A stretch of DNA of 5,939 bases from Hyphomicrobiales bacterium (lineage in GTDB: Bacteria; Pseudomonadota; Alphaproteobacteria; Rhizobiales; Aestuariivirgaceae): NCBI GenBank assembly GCA_014380505.1, contig JACMJT010000038.1, positions 1 to 5,939 on the forward strand, given 5' to 3'. This document shows, in pieces, positions 1 to 5,702 of this stretch. Made by a program: the position numbers and the translations under genes. How positions within the stretch are numbered: position 1 is the first letter of the stretch; every line of letters begins with the position of its first letter. The notes beneath the pieces are model-generated. The model worked only from the letters and a program-made list of their open reading frames with translations, was not told the DNA's origin and did not search any database.

Positions 1-217
1 ACCCTCCAACCGGGACTACGAAGGGGGCTTCATGGCGGCGCTGATGCTCAAGGATTTGAAGCTTGCCATTGCCGCATCGCAAACGACGGGGGCCAAGGTG
101 CCGATGGGCGCTTTGGCCGAGAGACTTTATCAGAATTTTGCCGATGCCGGGGGATCGGCGAAGGATTTTTCGGCCATCATCAAGCTGCTGGATGGAAGCT
201 GGGAAGCGCCCTCTTGA
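1..217 (+). CDS. mmsB: 3-hydroxyisobutyrate dehydrogenase, C-terminal end (partial)
   Basis: This is the 3' end of a gene that begins before the window; the first whole codon is at 2 and the TGA stop at 215-217. The 71 visible residues start PSNRDYEGGF and include LMLKDLKLA and the closing segment DFSAIIKLLDG. These are the usual C-terminal features of NAD-dependent 3-hydroxyisobutyrate dehydrogenases: the all-helical domain that closes over the active site, with a conserved Lys-Asp in LKDL. The N-terminal Rossmann domain and the catalytic lysine lie outside the window. The family oxidises 3-hydroxyisobutyrate to methylmalonate semialdehyde in valine catabolism in the cytoplasm. The role fits the other BCAA genes at the far end of the window. 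A related beta-hydroxyacid dehydrogenase is possible but less likely given the DFSAII ending and the context. No T-rich terminator follows the stop. Confidence 0.85.
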   Translation, partial: PSNRDYEGGFMAALMLKDLKLAIAASQTTGAKVPMGALAERLYQNFADAGGSAKDFSAIIKLLDGSWEAPS

Positions 218-292
218 TTATTTGAGCCAAGCGGCCGCGGCGGGCGGCCAATCCGTGAATCGGAGTGTGACCGCAAATCTTTATACGCACAT

Positions 293-318
293 GGAACCCC
301 GCGATATTTTGAGACGTT
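293..318 (+). promoter_or_regulatory. EcfG-type general stress response promoter for the yciF-like gene
   Basis: GGAAC at 293-297 and CGTT at 315-318 are separated by exactly 17 nt. This matches the alphaproteobacterial EcfG/RpoE2/SigT consensus GGAAC-N16-17-CGTT. Transcription would begin about 7-10 nt after the CGTT, near 325-328, leaving a leader of roughly 26-29 nt that contains the AAGGAG ribosome binding site at 341-346. Both the position and the downstream gene (a stress protein followed by a catalase) suit this call. The motif match is seen directly; control by EcfG is inferred. The rest of 218-353 holds only a GC-rich stretch with no obvious gene. Confidence 0.7.
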
Positions 319-353
319 TGGAACTGGTTACGCGTCTGTAAAGGAGCAAGACC

Positions 354-854
354 ATGGCCGAGAAAACTCTTGAAGACCTGTTCCATGACACTGTGAAGGA
401 TATGTATTACGCAGAGCGGAAAATTCTGAAAGTTCTGCCAAAAATGGCGAAAGCCGCCCAATCGAGCAAGCTGAAAGCAGCGTTTGAGAAGCATCGCGAC
501 CAGACCGAAGGTCATGTGGAACGCCTCACCCAGGTGTTTGAAATCATCGACAAGCCCGCCAAGGGAAAAACCTGCCCGGCAATCGACGGTATTCTGGAAG
601 AAGGCGCGGAAATCCTTAAGGATTTCAAGGGAACGGTGGCACTCGATGCTGGGCTGATTGGCGCTGCGCAAGCGGTCGAGCACTATGAGATGACACGCTA
701 TGGATCGTTGAAGCGGTGGGCCGAAAACCTTGGGCTGTCAAATGCCGTGAGACTGCTTGATGCCACGCTTAAGGAAGAGACCAAGACCGATATGGACCTC
801 TCGGCCCTTGCCGACTCGTCTATCAATCCCAGAGCGATGCAGGCGGCAGAATAA
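354..854 (+). CDS. yciF: YciF-like DUF892 ferritin-like stress protein
   Basis: This 166-residue protein has the same length as E. coli YciF and can be lined up with it from memory over the full length. Shared blocks include AER near residues 20-22, the ERL block at 56-58, AAQAVEHYEMTRYGSL at 104-119 and LLDATLKEETKTD at 134-146. The family adopts a four-helix ferritin-like bundle. Candidate metal-ligand positions are E21, E52/H54, E109, E112 and E141/E142, but I cannot confirm a metal site; helix 2 has D49-Q50 where relatives I recall carry Glu-Glu. No signal peptide or membrane segment is visible, so it should be cytoplasmic. The start is supported by AAGGAG at 341-346, 7 nt before the ATG. 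The biochemical function of the family is unsettled; members are linked to osmotic, oxidative and stationary-phase stress. It lies 99 bp upstream of katE on the same strand, behind an EcfG-like promoter. The first part of the gene is clearly lower in GC (about 43-53% per 60-nt line) than the BCAA genes nearby. Confidence 0.9.
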   Translation: MAEKTLEDLFHDTVKDMYYAERKILKVLPKMAKAAQSSKLKAAFEKHRDQTEGHVERLTQVFEIIDKPAKGKTCPAIDGILEEGAEILKDFKGTVALDAGLIGAAQAVEHYEMTRYGSLKRWAENLGLSNAVRLLDATLKEETKTDMDLSALADSSINPRAMQAAE

Positions 855-867
855 CGGAACCAAGATC

Positions 868-908
868 GCGTTGTTTGAGGGTGGCGCAGCGAACCAGCCT
901 CGCAACGC
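868..908 (+). other. Imperfect hairpin between the yciF-like gene and katE
   Basis: The arms pair in three blocks: GCGTTG (868-873) with CAACGC (903-908), GAGG (877-880) with CCTC (898-901), and TGG (882-884) with CCA (894-896). The interruptions are TTT opposite a single G (874-876/902) and a G-G mismatch (881/897). The loop is the 9 nt at 885-893. This gives 13 base pairs over 41 nt, starting 13 nt after the yciF stop. No T-run follows, so it does not look like a strong intrinsic terminator. It could be an mRNA stability or processing element, or a partial terminator that sets the yciF:katE ratio. The pairing is seen in the sequence; the role is inferred. Confidence 0.45.
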
Positions 909-953
909 ATATCAAGTGTGCATTGATGAATGACGTCTAGGAGTGGGTCAACT

Positions 954-3083
954 ATGGCGAAGGCAGCGAAGTCGTCGAAATCATCCGCGAAACGGTCAGC
1001 CGGCAAATCCGCCACCATCCACGATCAGAAACTGGATCGCGGGGAAGGCGGCGAACTGCACCAGACAGCCGAGGGTGACACGCCGGTTTTGACGACGGCG
1101 CAGGGTGGACCGGTTTCGGACGACCACAATACGCTGAAGATCGGCGAACGCGGCCCGATCCTGGTCGAGGATTTTCACTTCCGCGAGAAGATTTTCCATT
1201 TCGACCACGAGCGCATCCCGGAACGGGTGGTGCATGCGCGGGGATATGGCGCGCACGGGTTTTTTGAGAATTACAAGTCGCTCGCCAAATACACGCGTGC
1301 CGACCTGTTCCAGCGTGCGGGCGAGAAGACTCCGGCCTTCGTGCGCTTTTCCACGGTTGCCGGCAACAAGGGGTCCGCCGATCTGGCGCGGGATGTACGG
1401 GGCTTCGCGGTGAAAATCTACACACAGGAAGGCAACTGGGACCTGGTTGGCAACAATATACCGGTGTTCTTTATCCAGGATGCCCTCAGGTTTCCCGACT
1501 TCGTCCACGCGGTGAAGGAGGAGCCGGACTGCGCCTTTCCGCAGGCGGCATCCGCCCACGATAATTTCTGGGACTTCGTGAGCTTGAGCCCGGAAACCAT
1601 GCACATGATCATGTGGGTGATGTCGGATCGGGCGATTCCACGTTCGTTCCGTTTCATGGAAGGATTTGGAGTTCACACGTTCCGGTTTGTCAATGCCGAT
1701 GACGATTCAACCTTCGTCAAATTTCACTGGCGACCTAAGCTCGGTCTTCAGTCGGTGGCGTGGAACGAGGCGGTCAAGATCAATGGCGCCGATCCGGATT
1801 TTCATCGCCGCGATCTGTGGGATTCGATCAAGTCCGGCGCCTTCCCTGAATGGGAATTGCAAGTGCAGCTCTTCGATCAGAAATTTGCCGATCAATTCGA
1901 TTTCGATGTGCTGGACGCTACGAAGTTGATCCCCGAGGAAGTGCTGCCGCCAATACCGGTGGGGCGCCTGGTGCTCGACCGCATGCCCGACAATTTCTTC
2001 GCCGAGACCGAGCAGGTGGCGTTCATGACGCAAAACGTGCCGCCGGGCATCGATTTTTCCAACGATCCGCTTCTCCAGGGACGCAATTTTTCTTATCTCG
2101 ATACCCAGATCAAGCGGCTGGGTGGCCCCAATTTCACGCATATTCCCATCAATGCGCCGAAATGCCCGTTCCATCATTTCCAGCAGGATGGCCACATGGC
2201 GATGCGCAATCCCGTGGGACGCGCCAATTATCAGCCGAATTCATGGGGCGAAGGTCCCCGCGAGTCGCCGGAACGCGGGTTCCGCTCGTTTGCCGAGGCG
2301 GAAGAAGGGCCGAAAGTGCGGCTAAGGGCGGAGAGTTTTGCCGATCATTACAGCCAGGCCCGGCAGTTCGTCATTAGCCAAACCCCGCCGGAGCAGAACC
2401 ACATTGCCGGGGCGCTGGTTTTTGAGCTGAGCAAGGTCAAGACGCCGGTGATCCGTGAGCGGATGGTGGCGCATCTCATGAATATCGACAAGGATTTGGC
2501 GTTGAAAGTCGGCCACGGGCTGGGCCTCAGGGACATGCCGAAGCCTGCCGACGCCGCGGTGCCGACGCGCCAGGATCTCGATCCGTCGCCGGCGCTCAGC
2601 ATCATCAAGCGGGGCCCGAAGCGCTTCGAGGGCCGCAAGCTCGGCATCCTGGTGACCGATGGCAGCGATGCCGGCATGGTGAAAGCGCTTAAGGCGGCCG
2701 TGAAAAAGGCAGGCGCCACCTGCGAGATTATCGCACCCCGGGTGGGGGGAGCGAAGGCAGATGATGGCAGCTGGATCGAAGCCGACCAGGTGATCGAGGG
2801 TGGCCCGTCGGTTTTGTACGACGCCGTGGCGCTGTTGCCGGCGAAGGATGCGATGATCGCACTGTTGCAGAAGCCGGCAGCTCGCGATTTCGTGGCGGAT
2901 GCCTTCGCGCACTGCAAATTCATCGGCTATGCCGACGCGGCAAAGCCGCTGTTGGAGAAGGCCGGTATTGCCAATAGCCTCGATGAAGGCGTGATCGCGC
3001 TTAACGCCACGAAGGATGTCGCGGGCTTCATCGGCAGCCTTGGGAAATTGCGGATATGGGAACGCGAGCCGGAGGTGAAGTGA
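954..3083 (+). CDS. katE: Large-subunit clade 2 monofunctional haem catalase (KatE/HPII type)
   Basis: Catalase (2 H2O2 to 2 H2O + O2), 709 residues, within the usual range for large-subunit catalases. The chosen ATG at 954 has AGGAG at 939-943; an in-frame ATG at 930 has no good ribosome binding site. Residues 1-20 form a Lys/Ala/Ser-rich tail. The catalase core spans about 40-510. Distal-side catalytic His94 lies in RVVHARG and Asn167 in [12 protein letters not shown]. The proximal haem ligand is Tyr381 in RNFSYLDTQ with Arg377 before it. The spacings from His94 to Asn167 (73) and to Tyr381 (287) equal those of E. coli HPII (H128, N201, Y415). Met358 sits where HPII has His392, so the HPII His-Tyr crosslink cannot form. 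Residues about 560-705 ([16 protein letters not shown] onwards) form the C-terminal DJ-1/PfpI (class I amidotransferase-like) domain typical of this clade; no Cys is seen at the expected nucleophile elbow ([11 protein letters not shown]). It is probably cytoplasmic and may be transcribed with the yciF-like gene. It ends 24 bp from the convergent kinase gene. Confidence 0.96.
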   Translation: MAKAAKSSKSSAKRSAGKSATIHDQKLDRGEGGELHQTAEGDTPVLTTAQGGPVSDDHNTLKIGERGPILVEDFHFREKIFHFDHERIPERVVHARGYGAHGFFENYKSLAKYTRADLFQRAGEKTPAFVRFSTVAGNKGSADLARDVRGFAVKIYTQEGNWDLVGNNIPVFFIQDALRFPDFVHAVKEEPDCAFPQAASAHDNFWDFVSLSPETMHMIMWVMSDRAIPRSFRFMEGFGVHTFRFVNADDDSTFVKFHWRPKLGLQSVAWNEAVKINGADPDFHRRDLWDSIKSGAFPEWELQVQLFDQKFADQFDFDVLDATKLIPEEVLPPIPVGRLVLDRMPDNFFAETEQVAFMTQNVPPGIDFSNDPLLQGRNFSYLDTQIKRLGGPNFTHIPINAPKCPFHHFQQDGHMAMRNPVGRANYQPNSWGEGPRESPERGFRSFAEAEEGPKVRLRAESFADHYSQARQFVISQTPPEQNHIAGALVFELSKVKTPVIRERMVAHLMNIDKDLALKVGHGLGLRDMPKPADAAVPTRQDLDPSPALSIIKRGPKRFEGRKLGILVTDGSDAGMVKALKAAVKKAGATCEIIAPRVGGAKADDGSWIEADQVIEGGPSVLYDAVALLPAKDAMIALLQKPAARDFVADAFAHCKFIGYADAAKPLLEKAGIANSLDEGVIALNATKDVAGFIGSLGKLRIWEREPEVK

Positions 3084-3107
3084 CGGTTTCGAGGAAAGGC
3101 GCCGCAG

Positions 3108-4226
3108 TCAATCGCCGGTAGCCAGAGATATTCCCAAGGAGCAGATCACGCCTTCGGGGGGATATTCCAGCTTCACCGATTCCAGATCGGTCGCTAGCCC
3201 CCGCTCGATCAGGCGGGAACCAAATCCCCGGCGTTTCGGCGGCTCGACGGGCGGGCCGTTGTATTCCCGCCAGTGGAACAAAATGGACCGGGGCTTGTCG
3301 GGCGTGGGTGCCCATTCGATTTTCACAATCCCGTCGGAAACGGAGAGGGCGCCATATTTTTGCGCGTTGGTCGCGAGTTCATGGAGCGCCAGGGCGAGTG
3401 TCACCGCCTTTCCCGCATCAAGATCAAAATCGGCGCCCGCGATATCGATGCGGCCAAGACCGGCTCGATGCACCTCCAGGGTGCGGAGCACAACTTTTTT
3501 CAGCGAAGCACTTTTCCAGCTCTTCTCGGTCAGAAGATCATGGGCGCTGGCGAGCGCCTGGAGGCGGGCAACAAAGGATTTGCGTTCATCGTCGCCCGAC
3601 TTATGGAATGTCTGCGCGGAAATCGACGCCACAAGGGACAGCGTGTTTCTGATGCGGTGTTTCATCTCCTCCAGCAGCAAATCCTTGTGCTCTTCGGCGC
3701 GCCGCCGCTCGGCATTTTCGATGCGTAGATTAAGTTCCGTAGCCTTGCGCCCGGTTATGTCGACCATCATGTTTACCGCGCCGATGATCTGGCCCGCGGA
3801 ATTCTTGAAGGGTGTGGGATAGGCGAGAAAGGGAATGCGGGTGCCGTCAGGCCGCTCGGCGGCGGCTTCCATGCCCTTGATCGCGTGCCCGTCCTTCAGT
3901 GCCATTGCCATGGGGCATTCGTGGTGGGGCAGGAACCTGCCGTCCGGCCAATACAGGCGCCACGAGCCGCACCATTCACTTTGGCCAAGTTCGGGCCTGT
4001 GGCCCCAAAGGGTGGCGGCGGCTTCATTGTAGAAGGTGATCCGGCCAGCAGCGTCGGTGGTGTAGACGGCGGCGGGCAAGGCCTGGAGCACGAAATGAAA
4101 GGCGGGCGATTGCCAATCGGCGGAGTCGCCCCGGCCGGCCAGGAGCTTTTCAAAATCGACGAGGGTGCCGTCGGGGACTTCCGTGACAGTACCGACGTGA
4201 AGATTATTGTGCAGGGTTTGGTTCAT
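3108..4226 (-). CDS. PAS domain-containing HWE-family sensor histidine kinase
   Basis: A soluble two-component sensor kinase. From the GTG at 4238 it would be 376 residues; I prefer the ATG at 4226 (372 residues) as an ATG with a GGTGAG 12 nt upstream, although neither start has a strong ribosome binding site. Numbering from the GTG: a PAS domain at about 45-165 (LPAAVYTTDAAGRITFYNEAA to VNMMVDITGRK), a coiled-coil linker at about 166-190, and an H-box with phosphoacceptor His194 in EMKHRIRNTLSLV. The N-box is LALHELATNAQKYGAL with His286 and Asn291, followed by W323-R-E325 in FHWREYNGP and the G-box GFGSRLIERG (338-347). The N-box His plus W-x-E defines the HWE family. No transmembrane segment, signal peptide or receiver domain is present. 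Such kinases often feed the alphaproteobacterial PhyR general stress pathway, which would suit its convergent position beside katE. No cognate response regulator lies in the window, so the partner and the signal are unknown. Confidence 0.93.
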   Translation of the reverse strand: MNQTLHNNLHVGTVTEVPDGTLVDFEKLLAGRGDSADWQSPAFHFVLQALPAAVYTTDAAGRITFYNEAAATLWGHRPELGQSEWCGSWRLYWPDGRFLPHHECPMAMALKDGHAIKGMEAAAERPDGTRIPFLAYPTPFKNSAGQIIGAVNMMVDITGRKATELNLRIENAERRRAEEHKDLLLEEMKHRIRNTLSLVASISAQTFHKSGDDERKSFVARLQALASAHDLLTEKSWKSASLKKVVLRTLEVHRAGLGRIDIAGADFDLDAGKAVTLALALHELATNAQKYGALSVSDGIVKIEWAPTPDKPRSILFHWREYNGPPVEPPKRRGFGSRLIERGLATDLESVKLEYPPEGVICSLGISLATGD

Positions 4227-4263
4227 CGGCCCGGCCACTCACCAAATTGCAGGCGAAAGAGCA

Positions 4264-4292
4264 ATTTTATGGCCGTTGAAGTGGGGGTGCAA
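4264..4292 (-). promoter_or_regulatory. Candidate sigma70-type promoter of the HWE kinase gene
   Basis: On the minus strand TTGCAC (4292-4287) is followed after 17 nt by TAAAAT (4269-4264). The -10 matches TATAAT at 5 of 6 positions and the -35 matches TTGACA at 3 of 6. Transcription would start near 4257, giving a leader of about 30 nt to the ATG at 4226. No EcfG-like GGAAC/CGTT pair is found upstream of this gene, so the kinase may be expressed independently of the response it could control. Confidence 0.4.
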
Positions 4293-4344
4293 CAGCTATT
4301 TCAATGGGGGTTGGACGATGTCGCAGGGCGGCGTGACACCAAGT

Positions 4345-4448
4345 CGTCATCCCGGCGAAAACCGGGACCCACGCTTCAGCTTTTCGAACTTCAAACCCTG
4401 AAGAATCGTCACGCGGATAAATGGATCCCGGCTTTCGCCGGGATGACG
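4345..4448. repeat. 104-bp inverted-repeat element (MITE/REP-like) in the kinase-ivd spacer
   Basis: A 27-nt left arm (4345-4371) and a 27-nt right arm (4422-4448) are inverted copies matching at 25 of 27 positions. The outer ends read CGTCATCCCGG and CCGGGATGACG. Each arm is itself a small hairpin: CCCGG-N6-CCGGG on the left and CCCGGC-TTTC-GCCGGG on the right. The 50-bp centre carries a further short inverted repeat, CTTCAG (4374-4379) with CTGAAG (4398-4403). No reading frame or transposase is inside, and no target-site duplication is obvious. From general knowledge, CGTCATCCCGGCGAAAGCCGGG-type palindromes are common dispersed intergenic repeats in proteobacteria. Lying 33 bp beyond the ivd stop, it could also fold in RNA and act as a 3' end for ivd transcripts. 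Confidence 0.75.
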
Positions 4449-4481
4449 AAAAAGGAAAGGAACGGGCAGCCGACGATAGGA

Positions 4482-5645
4482 TTACCCTGTTTCTTCGAAC
4501 AGTTCCCTGCCGATGAGCATGCGGCGGATTTCGGAGGTGCCGGCGCCGATCTCGTAGAGCTTGGCGTCGCGGAGCAGGCGGGCGGCTGGGTAATCCTCGG
4601 TGTAACCGTTGGCGCCGAGGGCCTGGATGGCGTCGAGCGCCATTTGGGTTGCGTGCTCGGCGGCGTGGAGAATGCAGCCGGCAGCGTCCTTGCGCGTGGT
4701 TTCGCCACGGTCGCAGGCGGCGGCTACGGCATAGACATAGGCGCGGGTGGCGCTGGCGGTTACGTACATATCGGCGAGCTTGGCCTGCATGAGCTGGAAT
4801 TCGCCGATGGGCTTGCCGAACTGTTTGCGCTCATGGACATAGGGCACCACCACATCTAGGCAGGCGGCCATGATGCCCAGCGGCCCTGCGGCCAGCACGA
4901 CGCGTTCGTAGTCGAGGCCTGACATCAAGATGCGGACACCTTGACCTTCCTCGCCGAGACGGTTTTCGAAGGGCACTTCGCAATCGGTGAAGATGAGTTC
5001 GCAGGTGTTGGAGCCGCGCATGCCGAGCTTGTCGAGTTTTTTTCCGGAGGAAAAACCAGCCATGGTGCGTTCGACGATGAAGGCGGTGATGCCTTTGGCT
5101 CCGGCGCCTGGATCGGTCTTGGCATAGACCACGAGGGTCGAGGCGTCGGGGCCGTTGGTGATCCACATCTTGCGGCCGGTGAGGACATAACGATCGTTGC
5201 GCTTGGAGGCCGCGAGTTTCATGGAGACGACATCGGAGCCGGCTTCCGGTTCCGACATGGCGAGAGCGCCCACATGCTCGCCGGAGATGAGTTTTGGCAG
5301 GAAACGCAGCTTCTGCTCCTTAGTGCCGTGGCGGTGGATCTGGTTGACGCAGAGATTGGTATGGGCGGCATAGGAGAGAGCGACGGAGGCCGAGGCGCGA
5401 CTCAACTCTTCCGTGGCGATGCAATGGGCGAGATAACCCAGCCCGGCGCCGCCATACTCCTCGCCCGCGGTGATGCCGAGGATGCCAAGCGCGCCCATCT
5501 CGGGCCAGAGGTGCATGGGAAATTTATTTTCTTGGTCGAGTTCGGCCGCAATGGGGGCAACGCGGTCACGGGCGAAACGGCGCACGGTTTCCCGCAACGC
5601 TTCGATATCGCCGCCCAAGGCAAAATTCAGGCCTGCTTCATACAT
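4482..5645 (-). CDS. ivd: Isovaleryl-CoA dehydrogenase
   Basis: An FAD-dependent acyl-CoA dehydrogenase of 387 residues that oxidises isovaleryl-CoA to 3-methylcrotonyl-CoA in leucine breakdown, passing electrons to ETF. The ATG at 5645 is preferred: GAGAG lies 7 nt upstream, and the protein then begins [21 protein letters not shown], as bacterial family members do. An in-frame start at 5696 would add 17 atypical residues and run into the divergent gene's leader. Seen in the sequence: acyl-CoA dehydrogenase signature 1 [13 protein letters not shown] (129-141); catalytic-base candidate Glu247 in [15 protein letters not shown], which is the position used by isovaleryl-CoA dehydrogenases (helix G) rather than the C-terminal Glu of most acyl-CoA dehydrogenases; signature 2 from Q341 ([11 protein letters not shown]); and the FAD/substrate segment [12 protein letters not shown] (364-375). 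It is divergent from the BCAA 2-oxoacid dehydrogenase gene. In many bacteria ivd is followed by methylcrotonyl-CoA carboxylase genes, but here the repeat element and the stress genes follow. Confidence 0.93.
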   Translation of the reverse strand: MYEAGLNFALGGDIEALRETVRRFARDRVAPIAAELDQENKFPMHLWPEMGALGILGITAGEEYGGAGLGYLAHCIATEELSRASASVALSYAAHTNLCVNQIHRHGTKEQKLRFLPKLISGEHVGALAMSEPEAGSDVVSMKLAASKRNDRYVLTGRKMWITNGPDASTLVVYAKTDPGAGAKGITAFIVERTMAGFSSGKKLDKLGMRGSNTCELIFTDCEVPFENRLGEEGQGVRILMSGLDYERVVLAAGPLGIMAACLDVVVPYVHERKQFGKPIGEFQLMQAKLADMYVTASATRAYVYAVAAACDRGETTRKDAAGCILHAAEHATQMALDAIQALGANGYTEDYPAARLLRDAKLYEIGAGTSEIRRMLIGRELFEETG

Positions 5646-5702
5646 GCGGGTTCTCTCATACCGCGATTGCGGCGGCTCTCCAATCCGGGGTAACATTCAT
5701 AC
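5646..5702. promoter_or_regulatory. Compact divergent promoter region between ivd and the E1 alpha gene
   Basis: Only 57 bp separate the two start codons. Toward ivd (minus strand), TTGGAG (5683-5678), 17 nt, then TATGAG (5660-5655) forms a weak promoter-like pair. Toward the E1 alpha gene (plus strand), TTGCGG (5667-5672), 18 nt, then TAACAT (5691-5696) forms another. The two would overlap around the short palindrome CCGC-GATT-GCGG (5661-5672), which could be an operator. All matches are weak and unproven; the compact divergent layout itself is certain if the chosen starts are right. Confidence 0.3.

Noticed and set aside
233..249. GGCCG/CGGCC hairpin after mmsB as a terminator
   Set aside because: A 5-bp stem with a 7-nt loop in a GC-rich stretch, without a following T-run, is too weak to call.
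63..341. Open frame of 92 codons overlapping the mmsB end and the following spacer (+)
   Set aside because: It is out of frame with the clear mmsB coding sequence, its product is Arg/Pro-rich with no family likeness, and it has no ribosome binding site.
856..876. A second EcfG-like promoter ahead of katE (GGAAC at 856-860 followed by CGTT at 869-872)
   Set aside because: The spacer is only 8 nt instead of 16-17, and no CGTT-like box lies at the proper distance.
930..953. Upstream in-frame ATG at 930 as the start of the catalase
   Set aside because: It has no purine-rich ribosome binding site, whereas the ATG at 954 has AGGAG at 939-943. The extra residues MTSRSGST add nothing recognisable.
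996..1676. 226-codon open frame antisense to katE
   Set aside because: It lies fully opposite a well-supported catalase gene and its translation resembles no family; it is a by-product of GC-rich codon use.
3084..3107. Bidirectional terminator in the 24-bp gap between katE and the convergent kinase gene
   Set aside because: No stem longer than the GGCGCC palindrome and no T- or A-tract is visible.
3885..4859. 324-codon open frame on the plus strand across the kinase start, the spacer and the ivd end
   Set aside because: It runs antisense to two clear genes and through the repeat element. The Gly-rich translation has no recognisable domain.
4941..5693. 250-codon open frame antisense to ivd
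   Set aside because: It is a mirror of the ivd coding frame with low-complexity Gly/Ala/Asp content; no independent support.
5646..5696. In-frame upstream start at 5696 for isovaleryl-CoA dehydrogenase
   Set aside because: The added 17 residues do not resemble the family N-terminus and would nearly touch the divergent E1 alpha start. GAGAG 7 nt before 5645 supports the shorter form.
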